64,000 bases of DNA from Zwartia hollandica. GTDB lineage: Bacteria; Pseudomonadota; Gammaproteobacteria; Burkholderiales; Burkholderiaceae_B. The translations under genes were made by a program, and so were the position numbers. Shown piece after piece: positions 9,256 to 16,829 of this stretch (positions are counted from its first letter, which is position 1; the number at the start of each line of letters is the position of its first letter). The notes below the pieces were generated by a model that was not told where the DNA came from, ran no database searches, and was given only the letters and a program-made list of their open reading frames with translations. The stretch is taken from NCBI RefSeq assembly GCF_019923725.1, contig NZ_JAHXRI010000001.1, positions 62,001 through 126,000 on the forward strand, in the 5' to 3' direction.

Positions 9256-10152
9256 TTAAAAGTCGTAGAGGCGGGCAGGGTTATCGACTAGGATTTTCTT
9301 GGCGATATCCTGCGTCTTCGCCCAACGCGCAACTCGCCGAATGGCTGCCATATTGTCCTCAGGATGAGACTTTTCAATGAGAGCCGGGTTGCGCACCGTG
9401 CCCTTGGGCGGAAACGGATGAGGCCAATCTGTACCCCAGAGCATGCGGTCTGGGTTTGCAGCAATGAGTGCTTCGGCAAAAGGGTCGAGATCTGAGTAGC
9501 CAGATACTTCGGACACACGATAGCCAGCGGATAGCTTGACGTAGACTTTTCCCGAGCGTACGAGAGATAAGAGGGCATCAAAGCCAGGCTGATTCAGTCC
9601 CGCCGCAGCATTCAATCGTCCAAAGTGGTCAATCACAACGGTGGCTGCGGATTGCATAATCGTTTCGTGCAAGCCTACGATCACACCTAGGTTGGTATAC
9701 ATCTGAATATGCCAACCAAGCGGGGCAACTTGCTTTGCAGTGCGCAACAACTGTTGTTGGGCGATGCTAGGATCGTTTTGTCCAACGGTTTCTAAATTCA
9801 AACGCGTACCTCGCACGCCCCCTTGATGTAGCGTATTTAGCATCTCTGTACTTGTCGTGTCACTGATTACAGCAACACCGCGTGCGTTCTTACCGATAGT
9901 GCGCATTGCCCAAAGCAATGAAGAGTTGTCATCGCCATAAGGGCTGGGATGTACGATCACCACGCGCTCGACACCTATGTCACGATGCATCGCGAGCAGA
10001 CTCTCTACAGACGCTGTGTCAGGGGTGTAGTGCCTATTGGCGGCAAAAGGAAATTGTGATGCGGGTGGGAACACGTGTGTGTGGCAATCGCAGATTCCGG
10101 CAAGAGCAAATGGAGGATTTGCGCGAAAATCTAACGTTGTAGTCTCGTTCAT
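9256..10152 (-). CDS. Amidohydrolase family protein, LigI-like (2-pyrone-4,6-dicarboxylate lactonase group)
   Basis: 298-residue TIM-barrel metal-dependent hydrolase. The N-terminal HxH motif appears as CDCHTHVFPP, an internal histidine as VVIDHFGRL, and the C-terminal metal or catalytic Asp as WGTDWPHPFPPKG. These match the amidohydrolase_2 branch that contains LigI and related lactonases of aromatic breakdown. The start is set at ATG10152, with AGGA seven bases upstream; an in-frame upstream start at 10188 would overlap the aldolase gene by 26 bases and has no signal of its own. It sits between the class II aldolase and a Bug receptor in a probable catabolic operon. Lactonase or related C-C/C-O hydrolase activity is likely; the substrate is unknown. 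Confidence 0.88.
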   Translation of the reverse strand: MNETTTLDFRANPPFALAGICDCHTHVFPPASQFPFAANRHYTPDTASVESLLAMHRDIGVERVVIVHPSPYGDDNSSLLWAMRTIGKNARGVAVISDTTSTEMLNTLHQGGVRGTRLNLETVGQNDPSIAQQQLLRTAKQVAPLGWHIQMYTNLGVIVGLHETIMQSAATVVIDHFGRLNAAAGLNQPGFDALLSLVRSGKVYVKLSAGYRVSEVSGYSDLDPFAEALIAANPDRMLWGTDWPHPFPPKGTVRNPALIEKSHPEDNMAAIRRVARWAKTQDIAKKILVDNPARLYDF

Positions 10153-10162
10153 TAGGCGGTCC

Positions 10163-10951
10163 TCAAGAGGCGTAGTGTGGATAACCACCGGGCTCGGCGT
10201 CTAACAAACGCAGCATCGCGTGCCATTCAAGTTCGCCATAAGGGCGGCGTACATTAGGTTGATATAAGTGTGCCGATTTCTCCAAAACTTCTTTCGAAGG
10301 AAGGCTAAGCTGTGTCCCAGCCGCCATGGCGTCAACCTGCGCGCGGCAAGACATCTCGAGTTGATACATGAGGTTGAAGGCTTGAGGAACTGACGCACCG
10401 CTTGTCAATAGGCCGTGGTTACGCAGAATCATTGCGTTGTGGGCACCTAGGTCTCGCACTAGGGCTTCTCTTTCAGCTAGGTCTACTGCAGGCCCTTCAA
10501 AGTCGTGATAACCAATGTGATTATTGAAGCGGCTCGCGGTTTGCGTCATGGGTAAGAGGCCACAAGACATGGAAGAGACAGCCATCCCGGCGCGTGTGTG
10601 GGTATGGATGACACATTGAATATCAGGGCGGGCAGTATGAATGCATCCATGAATGACATACCCTGATTTGTTGATTCCGTAGTCGGTGTCTGGCTTGCGT
10701 ACGATGTCACCTTCAACAGTGATGCGCACTAGGCTCGATGCCGTGATTTCCTTGTATAACAAACCGTAGAGGTTGATCAACAGATCTTCAGTGCCGGGGA
10801 TCCGCGCGGTGATGTGGTTATAGATCATGTCGGTCATGCCGTATTTATCCATCAGACGATAACAAGCGGCTAGCGCAACGCGCGCTTCCCATTCCTCGGG
10901 GCTGACCTTTCCTTTCAAGGGTTCGAATTGAGTGGAAAACTTACCGGCCAT
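10163..10951 (-). CDS. Class II aldolase/adducin family protein
   Basis: 262 residues with the zinc-dependent class II aldolase fold. The metal-binding pair appears in VIHTHTRAGMAVSS (about residues 117-130) and a further His in LRNHGLLTSG (about 178-187). The N-terminal ACYRLMDKYGMTDMIYNHIT is typical of the adducin-like subgroup common in proteobacterial catabolic clusters, which is often annotated without proven substrate. Translation starts at ATG10951 behind AGGAG. The amidohydrolase follows after ten bases. Upstream lies a 77-base gap to the hydroxyacid dehydrogenase with an inverted repeat at 10973-10998. Retro-aldol cleavage or decarboxylation of a hydroxy-oxo acid is a reasonable guess, not shown. 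Confidence 0.9.
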   Translation of the reverse strand: MAGKFSTQFEPLKGKVSPEEWEARVALAACYRLMDKYGMTDMIYNHITARIPGTEDLLINLYGLLYKEITASSLVRITVEGDIVRKPDTDYGINKSGYVIHGCIHTARPDIQCVIHTHTRAGMAVSSMSCGLLPMTQTASRFNNHIGYHDFEGPAVDLAEREALVRDLGAHNAMILRNHGLLTSGASVPQAFNLMYQLEMSCRAQVDAMAAGTQLSLPSKEVLEKSAHLYQPNVRRPYGELEWHAMLRLLDAEPGGYPHYAS

Positions 10952-10972
10952 GATGATCTCCTGATAGATATT

Positions 10973-10998
10973 TCGGCCAATAGTAAACCTTTGGCCGA
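10973..10998. repeat. Inverted repeat upstream of the class II aldolase gene
   Basis: Perfect 8-base arms TCGGCCAA (10973-10980) and TTGGCCGA (10991-10998) with a 10-base spacer lie in the gap between two operon genes. There is no T-tract on either strand, so a classical terminator is unlikely. An RNA processing or stabilising hairpin or an operator are both possible. Confidence 0.6.
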
Positions 10999-11028
10999 CG
11001 GGGTACTAGTTGTTACTTAGCGAGATTG

Positions 11029-12006
11029 TTATGCGGGCGATGCAACGACAATATCTGCTGCATCAAGAGGTTGTGATTGGTGAAATTGCTTAATATTACG
11101 GAACATGTGGCCGACAATATGTGGGACGTTGTCGTAGACTCCACCCGCAGAGTGGGGTGTCGCGACCACTTGATCCATATGGAACAAGGGGTTAGTTGCG
11201 CTCGGCGGTTCACCGCAAAAAGTGTCAAGACCAGCGCCGGATAGTTGTCCTGTTTCCAGTGCGTGAACAAGGTCCGGTTCATTAACCAGCTCGCCGCGTG
11301 CTGTGTTGATGAGGATGGAACCTGGTTTCATTTTTCTGAACGTTGCAGCATTGAAAAGCTGTCGCGTCTCGGGTGTGAGCGGTGCGTGAAGGCTGAGGAG
11401 ATCGCTTTGTACCAGGAGTGTATCAAAGTCAACGTACTGCGCATGGAACTGAGCTTCGATATCGGCATCAACCCGGCGACGGCTGTGATAGATAATCTTG
11501 ACTTCAAAGCCTCTCAAACGCTTAGCAACAAAACGTGCGATGTTGCCAAAGCCATAGAGTCCAACTGTCTTACCATCTAACATTGAACATTCTGTGCGCA
11601 GTTCGGTGGCAATCCACTTGCCTTCTTGCAGGCTTCGATGTGCGAGTGGTAGACGTCTTGACGTGGCTAGCATTAGCATTAGCGCGTGTTCAGACACAGG
11701 GATCGATGTTGCGCCAGCAGTGATTGCAACCGTTACCCCTGCGCTTCGCGCTGCGCTTAGATCAATCTTGTCTACGCCGATTCCCCATTTTTGAATGAGC
11801 TTGAGTTTTGGCGCTAGCGCAATAAGTTCAGCAGTCACATAGGTGCCGACAGCCATGATGACTGAAGCTTCCGGAACCATCTTACGATGCTCAGTCTCGT
11901 CGTTTGTTTGGGCAAAGGCGATTGTGAATCCATCGGGCAGCAAACTGCGTACAACCTCACGCGTCGGCTCTGCCATGGGCGTTAAAAAGGCGATGTGCTG
12001 CGACAT
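11029..12006 (-). CDS. D-2-hydroxyacid dehydrogenase (NAD-dependent, phosphoglycerate dehydrogenase-like)
   Basis: 325 residues. Motifs of the D-isomer-specific 2-hydroxyacid dehydrogenase family are all visible: the Rossmann signature GLYGFGNIARFVAKRL, followed by the substrate Arg in INTARGELVNE, the catalytic Glu in DTFCGEPP and the catalytic His in ATPHSAGGV. The start is set at ATG12006 (MSQHIAFLTPMAEP), 20 bases downstream of the ligase stop; the frame extends 17 codons further up but only inside the ligase gene. It interconverts a 2-hydroxy acid and a 2-oxo acid; the substrate is unknown. It belongs to the 16.7-7.5 kb minus-strand unit, where an aldolase and a hydrolase follow. Confidence 0.92.
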   Translation of the reverse strand: MSQHIAFLTPMAEPTREVVRSLLPDGFTIAFAQTNDETEHRKMVPEASVIMAVGTYVTAELIALAPKLKLIQKWGIGVDKIDLSAARSAGVTVAITAGATSIPVSEHALMLMLATSRRLPLAHRSLQEGKWIATELRTECSMLDGKTVGLYGFGNIARFVAKRLRGFEVKIIYHSRRRVDADIEAQFHAQYVDFDTLLVQSDLLSLHAPLTPETRQLFNAATFRKMKPGSILINTARGELVNEPDLVHALETGQLSGAGLDTFCGEPPSATNPLFHMDQVVATPHSAGGVYDNVPHIVGHMFRNIKQFHQSQPLDAADIVVASPA

Positions 12007-12025
12007 AAGGGGGTCTTTACTGAAT

Positions 12026-13624
12026 TTATGATGCCTGCTCAGGCAAGGTGAATTCACCGCGCTCGACGAGCAAGCTCTTTATATCTTTTTTTACAATTTT
12101 TCCGTAGCCAGATTTTGGCATGACATCCCAGAAAAAGAATTGACGTGGCCAACGATATTTGGCACAACGATCTTCAAGGTATCCGAGGAGTTCTACTTCA
12201 CTGACGGCTGGTCCGTCAGCGCGACGTACGATAACTGCGACACCGATCTCACCCCATTTAGGGTCAGGCATGCCAACGATTGCAATCTCTGCAACACCTG
12301 GATGGGTCAGAAGTACTTCTTCGACTTCTTTTGGGTAGACATTCGAGCCGCCAGAAATATACATGTCTGATTCACGACCCGTGATGTAGAGCAGGCCTCG
12401 CTCATCCATTCTTCCGAGATCACCAGTATGGAACCAACCACCGCGCAAGGCTTTCTGCGTGGCTTCTTCGTTACCGTAGTAACCAGCAAAAACAGCGGGT
12501 CCACGTACGCAAATTTCACCAATTTCGCCGCGGGCAAGCTCTTGCATCTTGTCGCTCAGAATGGCAACTTCCATGCCAACGCGCGGGCGTCCGCACGATC
12601 CAATGTTCGCGTTCGGATCTGCATCGTCAGCGCTGTGCATCTCGGGGGGCAATACCGTGATGTTTCCAGTCACCTCGCCAAGTCCAAAGTACTGGACAAG
12701 CACCTTGCCGAGTTTTTCTAGAGCGCGCTTTTGGTCGGCTCGGTACATTGGTGCGCCAGCGTAGATGACATAGCGTAGTGAGCTGTGGTCATACTGATCC
12801 ACAGCTGGGTGCTCGACCAACATTTTGATGATGGTAGGAACAGTAAAGAGATTGGTAACTTTATACCGCTCGACGCATTCCCAAAACATCGCTGGATCGA
12901 ACTTTTCGCTAGGCATAAGTATGGTGGCAGCACCGCGCGCGACATTAAGCAAGGCATGAATGCCCGCACCATGTGAAAGTGGTGCAACAGCGATAGAGCA
13001 GTCGCGTTCGTTGGTTCCGGGAATCAGATCAGCTAGGTGATTGTTCACTACAAAGGCCATCTGACCGTGGGTCAAAATACCTGCTTTGGGTTTACCGGTC
13101 GTGCCGGAGGTATAAAAAAACCAGAGCGGATCGTCGTAGGTAACTGTTTCGGACCACTCGGGGGCAAGCGCATGCTGCGATATTAGCGTTTCGTACGACA
13201 GCTCGCCCGCGCGCGGAGTGCCGATCACAATGACATGCTGCAACGTGTCAGAAGCAGCGCGCACGGCATCGGTGTGCGCGTGAAAAACATCCTCAACAAT
13301 CATTGCGACCGCACCACTCGAGGCGCCGAGATAAGCGACTTCAGGTGGGGTGAGCCGAAAATTAGTCGGGACCCATACGCAACCAAGTTTGAACGCAGTC
13401 CAGCAGTTCTCAAATGTTTGAAGACTGTTGCGCGATTGTAAAAGAATGCGGTCGCCTTTCTTTATACCTAACTTGCGTAGCGAGGTAACCATGGCGTTGA
13501 CGCGCTGGTTCAGCTGCGCCCACGTCCAGGATGTATCACCTTGAATGAGAGCGCGATGGTTCGGGTAGAGTTGAGCCGTATGGGTAAGTAAACGACCCAG
13601 ATTCATCGACTGCGCAAGATTCAC
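12026..13624 (-). CDS. Acyl-CoA synthetase / AMP-dependent CoA ligase
   Basis: 532-residue ANL-superfamily enzyme that activates a carboxylic acid with ATP and CoA. The P-loop-like motif is FYTSGTTGKPKAGILTHGQ, the A5-like motif YFGLGEVTG, the hinge region GWFHTGDLGRMDERG followed by ITGRESDMYISGG, and the C-terminal catalytic lysine PKSGYGKIVKKD. The start is GTG13624, which overlaps the thiolase stop by four bases (GTGA), so the two proteins are probably made together. Size and motifs fit medium or long chain, aromatic or alicyclic acid ligases equally. It is the only CoA ligase in the window and could feed the thiolase next to it. Confidence 0.93.
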   Translation of the reverse strand: MNLAQSMNLGRLLTHTAQLYPNHRALIQGDTSWTWAQLNQRVNAMVTSLRKLGIKKGDRILLQSRNSLQTFENCWTAFKLGCVWVPTNFRLTPPEVAYLGASSGAVAMIVEDVFHAHTDAVRAASDTLQHVIVIGTPRAGELSYETLISQHALAPEWSETVTYDDPLWFFYTSGTTGKPKAGILTHGQMAFVVNNHLADLIPGTNERDCSIAVAPLSHGAGIHALLNVARGAATILMPSEKFDPAMFWECVERYKVTNLFTVPTIIKMLVEHPAVDQYDHSSLRYVIYAGAPMYRADQKRALEKLGKVLVQYFGLGEVTGNITVLPPEMHSADDADPNANIGSCGRPRVGMEVAILSDKMQELARGEIGEICVRGPAVFAGYYGNEEATQKALRGGWFHTGDLGRMDERGLLYITGRESDMYISGGSNVYPKEVEEVLLTHPGVAEIAIVGMPDPKWGEIGVAVIVRRADGPAVSEVELLGYLEDRCAKYRWPRQFFFWDVMPKSGYGKIVKKDIKSLLVERGEFTLPEQAS

Positions 13625-14787
13625 ACAGACTCCAAGACGCTTAGGTAGTTCGCGACGGACGCGCCGCCCATGTTGAATACCGCGCCAGCATGCGCGTTTT
13701 TAATCTGCATATCACCGGCTAGGCCAGAGAGTTGCATCGCCGCCATCACATGTTGTGACACGCCGGTCGCTCCGATTGGGTGGCCGCGAGACTTCAAGCC
13801 GCCGGATGGATTGACAGGCAGCTTTCCACTCTTTGTCGTGACGCCGTCCAAAATGACGCGTGCCCCTTGTCCCTTTGGCGCCAGCCCCATTGCTTCATAC
13901 TCAAGCATTTCTGCAATCGTGAAGCAGTCGTGCGTTTCGACAAAATGGAGGTCATTCAATGACATTGATGCATCGCTAAGTCCTTTTTTCCAAGCAAGCG
14001 CGGCTCCTTCGAAAACTGTTGGATCACGTCGCGACAGAGGCAAAAACTCATTGACGTGTGTTCGCGAGCGCCAGCGTACCGCTGGGACTTTCGCACCGGG
14101 GAGAGGCTCATTTGAAAGGACAAGTGCGGCCGCACCATCGGATACCAACGAGCAGTCTGAACGCTTGAGAGGGCCGGCAACGAACGGATTTTTTTCGGAT
14201 GGATTGCGACAAAAATCGAAACCTAAGTCACGACGCATGTGTGCGTACGGATTGTGTACGCCGTTTGCGTGGTTCTTCGCAGAAATCGCAGCAAGTGCAT
14301 CGGACTGATCTCCGTAACGCTTAAAGTATTCTCCAGCGATCTGTCCAAAGACTCCCGCAAAGCCGCCTTCAGTGTGGCCTTCCTCCTTAACATAGGAAGC
14401 CTTGAGTAAGATTTCCCCAATCTCTTTATTCGGGAGCGTATTCATCTTTTCCATGCCGACAACGAGGGCGCGTTTGATACGTCCGCTCGCCAGCGCATCA
14501 AGTGCGGACCAAATAGCCGCTGAACCGGTCGCGCAAGCGTTCTCCATACGAACGGCTGGAGTATGTCTAAACTCGGGGATCGCAATGCCCATCAGCGCAC
14601 CGCTAAAGTCTTGCTGAACGAAACCCGCGTTGAAGTGTCCGACAAATATTGCGTCGATATCCGAGGGCGTTAGTCCCGCACTTTCGATCGCAGGTAAGGC
14701 CGCATCGCGGATCAATTGGTCGAAGTCCATATTGTCTAGTTTTCCGAAGGGTGTATGACCCCAGCCGACGATATATTGTTGCTTCAT
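13621..14787 (-). CDS. Thiolase family protein, SCP-x/acetyl-CoA acetyltransferase-like
   Basis: 388 residues. The N-terminal nucleophile cysteine lies in the motif ENACATGSAA (Cys near residue 86). Downstream are HDCFTIAEMLEYEAMGL and the C-terminal active-site stretch NPSGGLKSRGHPIGATG. This pattern, with the starting segment YIVGWGHTPFGK, fits the SCP2/SCP-x thiolase branch and not classical biosynthetic thiolase, which has a second catalytic Cys near the end in CxGGG; here that place reads NMGGA. Thiolytic cleavage of a 3-oxoacyl-CoA with a branched or cyclic side chain is plausible, but lack of the second Cys means catalysis may differ. GAGGTG precedes the ATG. No DUF35 OB-fold partner is adjacent, although such thiolases often have one. 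Confidence 0.88.
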   Translation of the reverse strand: MKQQYIVGWGHTPFGKLDNMDFDQLIRDAALPAIESAGLTPSDIDAIFVGHFNAGFVQQDFSGALMGIAIPEFRHTPAVRMENACATGSAAIWSALDALASGRIKRALVVGMEKMNTLPNKEIGEILLKASYVKEEGHTEGGFAGVFGQIAGEYFKRYGDQSDALAAISAKNHANGVHNPYAHMRRDLGFDFCRNPSEKNPFVAGPLKRSDCSLVSDGAAALVLSNEPLPGAKVPAVRWRSRTHVNEFLPLSRRDPTVFEGAALAWKKGLSDASMSLNDLHFVETHDCFTIAEMLEYEAMGLAPKGQGARVILDGVTTKSGKLPVNPSGGLKSRGHPIGATGVSQHVMAAMQLSGLAGDMQIKNAHAGAVFNMGGASVANYLSVLESV

Positions 14788-14845
14788 GTGTCACCTCGAA
14801 AAATTAGTAAAGATGTTGTGTGCGCGCCAGGTTAACCAACGCTAG

Positions 14846-15643
14846 TCAGATCGAATCAGTCTGTGCTTTACGCAGTGTCGGTATGCCGACGCCCGATGCA
14901 TCAAAGCCACCATCCACAGCCAGGCACTGTCCGTTGATAAATGCTGCCGCGGGGCTGCATAAAAAGCCAACGGCATTTGCGATCTCTTCGGGCGTACCGT
15001 ATCGATTCATCGGAATTGTGTCGTAGTAGTCAGAACGGATCGCTACGCTGTGCACAAGTTTGGCCATTTCGGTATCAACAGGACCAGGGGCGACCGCATT
15101 TGAGCGAATACCCACTGTGCCAAGTTCGACAGCTTGCTGTTTGGTCAGGTGAAGTAGTGCTGCCTTACTAGTGCCGTACGCCACGCGTAAGGTACTGGCG
15201 CGTAAACCGGATATTGACGCGATGTTTACGATTGCGCCGCCGCCAGCTTTCTTCATATAAGGCACACAGGCCTGCGAACAAAGAAAAGCTCCATCCAAGT
15301 TTGTTCCCAGTACATGTCGGAATTCTTCAAAGGTGGTTTCGCCGATTGGCTTGAATACAGCGACACCAGCGTTGTTGACTAAGGCATCAATACGGCCAAA
15401 CTTTTTCGCAACGGCGTCGATGCTGGCTTGCACTTGATCTGGTTTAGAGACGTCGCAGGCTAGCGCAAGCACGCGCTCAGGATTGTGGAGCTCCGCCTCT
15501 GTTTGCGTCAGGGTGCTCATCCCTATGTCTAGCAAGGCGACACGATAATCATGTGCTAAAAACCATTTTGCAATAGCCAAACCAATGCCTCGGGCGCCTC
15601 CAGTGACGACGGCAACCGGACGTGTAGTTTGCGTTGTGCTCAA
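14846..15643 (-). CDS. SDR family oxidoreductase
   Basis: 265-residue classical short-chain dehydrogenase. The cofactor motif TGGARGIGLAIAKW, then NNAGVAVF, catalytic Ser in SISGLRAS, and the YxxxK pair in YGTSKAALLH are all visible; PGPVDTEMAK and the C-terminal GQCLAVDGGFDASG complete the pattern. The start codon is TTG at 15643, chosen because AGGAG lies eight bases upstream and the TGGARGIG motif then falls at residues 15-22, as usual. It likely oxidises a hydroxyl or reduces a ketone in the operon's pathway, for example making the 3-oxoacyl-CoA used by the thiolase encoded 58 bases downstream; that order of steps is inference. Confidence 0.92.
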   Translation of the reverse strand: MSTTQTTRPVAVVTGGARGIGLAIAKWFLAHDYRVALLDIGMSTLTQTEAELHNPERVLALACDVSKPDQVQASIDAVAKKFGRIDALVNNAGVAVFKPIGETTFEEFRHVLGTNLDGAFLCSQACVPYMKKAGGGAIVNIASISGLRASTLRVAYGTSKAALLHLTKQQAVELGTVGIRSNAVAPGPVDTEMAKLVHSVAIRSDYYDTIPMNRYGTPEEIANAVGFLCSPAAAFINGQCLAVDGGFDASGVGIPTLRKAQTDSI

Positions 15644-15731
15644 AATTGAACTCCTGAAGGGTGAAGGAAATTAGCGAGCGAATAGTTCAGGGTCCAACTT
15701 TAACAAAATACAGGGCTAAGTAAATCCTTGT

Positions 15732-16709
15732 TTATTGGGTTTTTTTGCTCATAAAAGCAATTAAGTCCGTGAAGGTCTTTCCGTAGGCCGTCATCTCGGC
15801 ATCCATTTGTTGCGGGCCGCCTACATCCAGTACGAGACCATTTGATTGGGCGAACTTTGCAAACTCCTCGCTTTTGCCAATCTTCAGTGCAGCGTTAACC
15901 AATTTGTCCAGTACGTCTTTGGGGAGCCCTTTGGGTGCGACGACGCCGTAGTCAGCTGGTAGGGTTACGTTGTATCCGGCTTGAACCACTGACTGCGCTT
16001 CGGGAAACATGAAGTACTTGTCTTTTGAAAATGCGGCGAGAACCCGCACAGTGCCAGCTTGCACATGGGCTTTGACCGTTGGGGCATAACCACTGGTTGC
16101 TTCAACGCGACCACCAAGCAGTGCGATAAGTGCCTCACCACCACCGCCCGTAAAGGGCACGGTTGCAATTCGAATATTGGCGACCTTGTTGAGCTCTTGG
16201 ATAACTAAATCCGGTGCAGTGCGATACCCAGAGACAGCGACTCGTATTTTTCCTGGGTTTTGACGAGCAGCTTCAATAAAATCTTCGAACGATTTGTAGG
16301 GAGAGTCTGCCTTGACCGTGATGATCGCTGGAAGTTTTACGAGCGTTACGATTGATTGGTAGTCAGCGGGGGATTTCCACGTAAGAGCCTTGTTGACAAG
16401 AGGCTGGTAGGCGAGAGCGCTGTTTGATGAAAGCCCGATTGTGTAGCCGTCAGGTTTAGAGCGAATCACTTGCCCGACACCCACGGTGGCCGAGCCACCA
16501 GGTTTGTTTTCCACATTGACAGAGGCCTTGAGTTCTTTTTCAAGCTGGCTCGCGATTTGTCGTGAAATCGGGTCTGTTGATCCGCCAGGTGCGTAAGGAA
16601 CGATAAAGGTGATGTCGCGCGATGGATAGTCTTGCGCGATGACCTGTCCCGTTGAAAAAAATATCGATCCAGCCAAAGTCGCGCGGATGAGAAAAGAAAA
16701 GGCTTTCAT
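15732..16709 (-). CDS. Bug/TctC-family tripartite tricarboxylate transporter substrate-binding protein
   Basis: 325-residue periplasmic receptor, probably the first gene of the nine-gene minus-strand unit. A signal peptide of about 25 residues (MKAFSFLIRATLAGSIFFS onward, cleavage near VIAQ) is followed by DYPSRDITFIVPYAPGGSTD, the Bug family start. VENKPGGSATVGVGQVI and PFTGGGGEALIALLGGR are further family features. A GGAG ribosome-binding site precedes ATG16709. It is less similar by eye to the two other complete receptors in the window than those are to each other, so it may bind a different ligand. The 120-base divergent gap upstream carries a perfect palindrome (16736-16749). Confidence 0.93.
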   Translation of the reverse strand: MKAFSFLIRATLAGSIFFSTGQVIAQDYPSRDITFIVPYAPGGSTDPISRQIASQLEKELKASVNVENKPGGSATVGVGQVIRSKPDGYTIGLSSNSALAYQPLVNKALTWKSPADYQSIVTLVKLPAIITVKADSPYKSFEDFIEAARQNPGKIRVAVSGYRTAPDLVIQELNKVANIRIATVPFTGGGGEALIALLGGRVEATSGYAPTVKAHVQAGTVRVLAAFSKDKYFMFPEAQSVVQAGYNVTLPADYGVVAPKGLPKDVLDKLVNAALKIGKSEEFAKFAQSNGLVLDVGGPQQMDAEMTAYGKTFTDLIAFMSKKTQ

Positions 16710-16735
16710 GGGTCTGCTCCGTCATGTTGTTATAT

Positions 16736-16749
16736 GCATACTAGTATGC
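16736..16749. promoter_or_regulatory. 14-bp perfect palindrome in the divergent promoter region, candidate operator
   Basis: GCATACTAGTATGC is identical on both strands. It lies 27 bases upstream of the Bug receptor start and 80 bases upstream of the MmgE/PrpD start, in a 120-base divergent gap. Its shape suits a dimeric regulator such as a GntR- or LysR-type protein; no regulator gene is nearby. Confidence 0.5.
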
Positions 16750-16829
16750 CTAAGAAAAGTCGCTCTTGCTAGCTCTGCAGATATCGTTACTATCCAAATA
16801 GACAATCTATAAGAGGAAAGATCTCGTTC

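Noticed and set aside
13670-14308. A 212-codon open frame on the plus strand opposite the thiolase gene
   Set aside because: The minus strand carries clear thiolase motifs; the opposite frame has low-complexity residues and no ribosome-binding site.
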